Shown here piece by piece: positions 63,681-64,000 of a stretch of DNA of 64,000 bases; the stretch's first letter is position 1; each line of letters opens with the position of its first letter. Where the stretch lies: the NCBI RefSeq assembly GCF_028610705.1, contig NZ_JAQQWT010000003.1:357412-421411 (forward strand), in the 5' to 3' direction. The translations under genes and the position numbers were made by a program. The notes under the pieces are model-generated. The model was not told the DNA's origin and made no database searches. It worked only from the letters and a program-made list of their open reading frames with translations. This stretch comes from Halalkalibacter alkalisediminis. Its GTDB lineage: Bacteria; Bacillota; Bacilli; Bacillales; Bacillaceae_D.

Positions 63681-63821
63681 ATGCAAAATCTATCTGACGA
63701 GCTTTTAATTGAGACTTACTATAAGGCAGTTGAGTTAAATTTAAATCACGATTTCATTGAACTAATTCGAGTAGAAATTGCAAAACGTTCCCTCTCCGAT
63801 AAAATAAAACTTTCATCATGA
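63681..63821 (+). CDS. sda: sporulation checkpoint protein Sda
   Basis: Antikinase that blocks sporulation histidine kinases when replication is disturbed. From the ATG at 63681 the product is exactly 46 residues, the known Sda length, beginning [20 protein letters not shown] and containing [18 protein letters not shown], a clear match to the Sda helical hairpin. Only a weak AGG precedes this ATG, while a strong GAGGAGGTGA at 63646-63655 suggests that translation could begin at an in-frame CTG or GTG about 9-11 codons earlier. DnaA boxes upstream and a terminator just after complete the unit. Confidence 0.92.
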   Translation: MQNLSDELLIETYYKAVELNLNHDFIELIRVEIAKRSLSDKIKLSS

Positions 63822-63833
63822 TTATGATTCGGT

Positions 63834-63873
63834 CCCATCAACATCTCAATCCAAGAGTTGATGGGCTTTTTTT
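63834..63873 (+). terminator. rho-independent terminator of sda
   Basis: Perfect nine-base stem (63834-63842 with 63857-63865), 14-base loop, then seven T on the plus strand. Confidence 0.9.
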
Positions 63874-63911
63874 CTAACTTTTCTTATAGCATTTCACTAA
63901 TCATGGAGAAC

Positions 63912-63949
63912 AAAAAAAACAGCTATCATTTGACGATAGCTGTTTTTTT
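63912..63949. terminator. terminator of the minus-strand gene at the right edge
   Basis: Perfect 15-base stem (63913-63927 with 63935-63949), seven-base loop, with A and T runs at the two ends, just after the stop at 63959. Confidence 0.88.
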
Positions 63950-63958
63950 GTTAGGCAA

Positions 63959-64000
63959 TTATTCAGCTCGTTTTGGGATACGACTGCCAATACGAATATA
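63959..64000 (-). CDS. carboxyl end of an unidentified protein
   Basis: Only the last 13 codons are inside the window, reading YIRIGSRIPKRAE and then a stop. The terminator directly downstream supports a real gene end. The tail is too short to assign. A phosphatidylserine decarboxylase-like ending came to mind from the RIGSRI pattern, but I cannot support it. Confidence 0.5.
   Translation of the reverse strand, partial: YIRIGSRIPKRAE

Overview
The window is low-GC Firmicute DNA from a spore-forming, naturally competent member of the Bacillaceae. This rests on the gene content (spoIIP, gpr, sda, yqfC/yqfD, a YjcZ-like spore peptide, comEA/EB/EC/ER), the strong AGGAGG-type ribosome sites and the gene order. 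That order is the Bacillus yqe/yqf chromosome segment, read here mostly on the minus strand. An alkaliphilic or halotolerant Bacillus relative is plausible, but the sequence alone does not prove it.

Layout. 1-7147 is the yqfC-yqfD-phoH-pgpH-ybeY-dgkA-DUF502-cdd-era run. 7355-10346 is the nfeD-floA-yqfB membrane-microdomain operon behind a near-perfect sigma-W promoter. 10589-11324 is rpsU-yqeY behind a consensus sigma-A promoter. 11555-30492 is a catabolic block of about 19 kb that interrupts the usual rpsU / Na-Pi transporter (yqeW) neighbourhood: a LIV-type ABC transporter and two fatty-acid-type degradation operons. 30693-34923 is a mixed stretch with the Na/Pi transporter, a glutamine-rich membrane protein, two gene relics (choline symporter, MerR) and a KinB-like kinase. 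34974-47174 holds deoC, mtaB, rsmE, prmA, dnaJ, dnaK, grpE, hrcA (with CIRCE), hemW and lepA. 47377-51003 holds sporulation genes and rpsT. 51059-57496 is holA, yqzM and the comE region. 57613-63144 is yqeM, cvfB, rsfS, yqeK, nadD, yhbY, aroE and yqeH. 63432-63821 is a cluster of DnaA boxes followed by the small checkpoint gene sda. The last bases hold the end of another gene.

How it works together. Most of the window is ribosome assembly, chaperone, competence and sporulation housekeeping. The distinctive part is the catabolic block. It encodes uptake (LivHMGF plus a lipoprotein), CoA activation, two different acyl-CoA dehydrogenases, two hydratases, several SDR-type and one Hbd-type dehydrogenase, a thiolase, and a TetR repressor. 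Two matching palindromes stand at the heads of the two operons. One dehydrogenase looks like the ACAD10/11 type, and the block also has the APH-like kinase that is fused to that dehydrogenase in animals. With a ComB-type phosphatase in the same operon, this suggests a route through phosphorylated hydroxyacyl-CoA intermediates rather than plain beta-oxidation. A 102-base element that can fold as a three-way junction lies directly upstream of livH.
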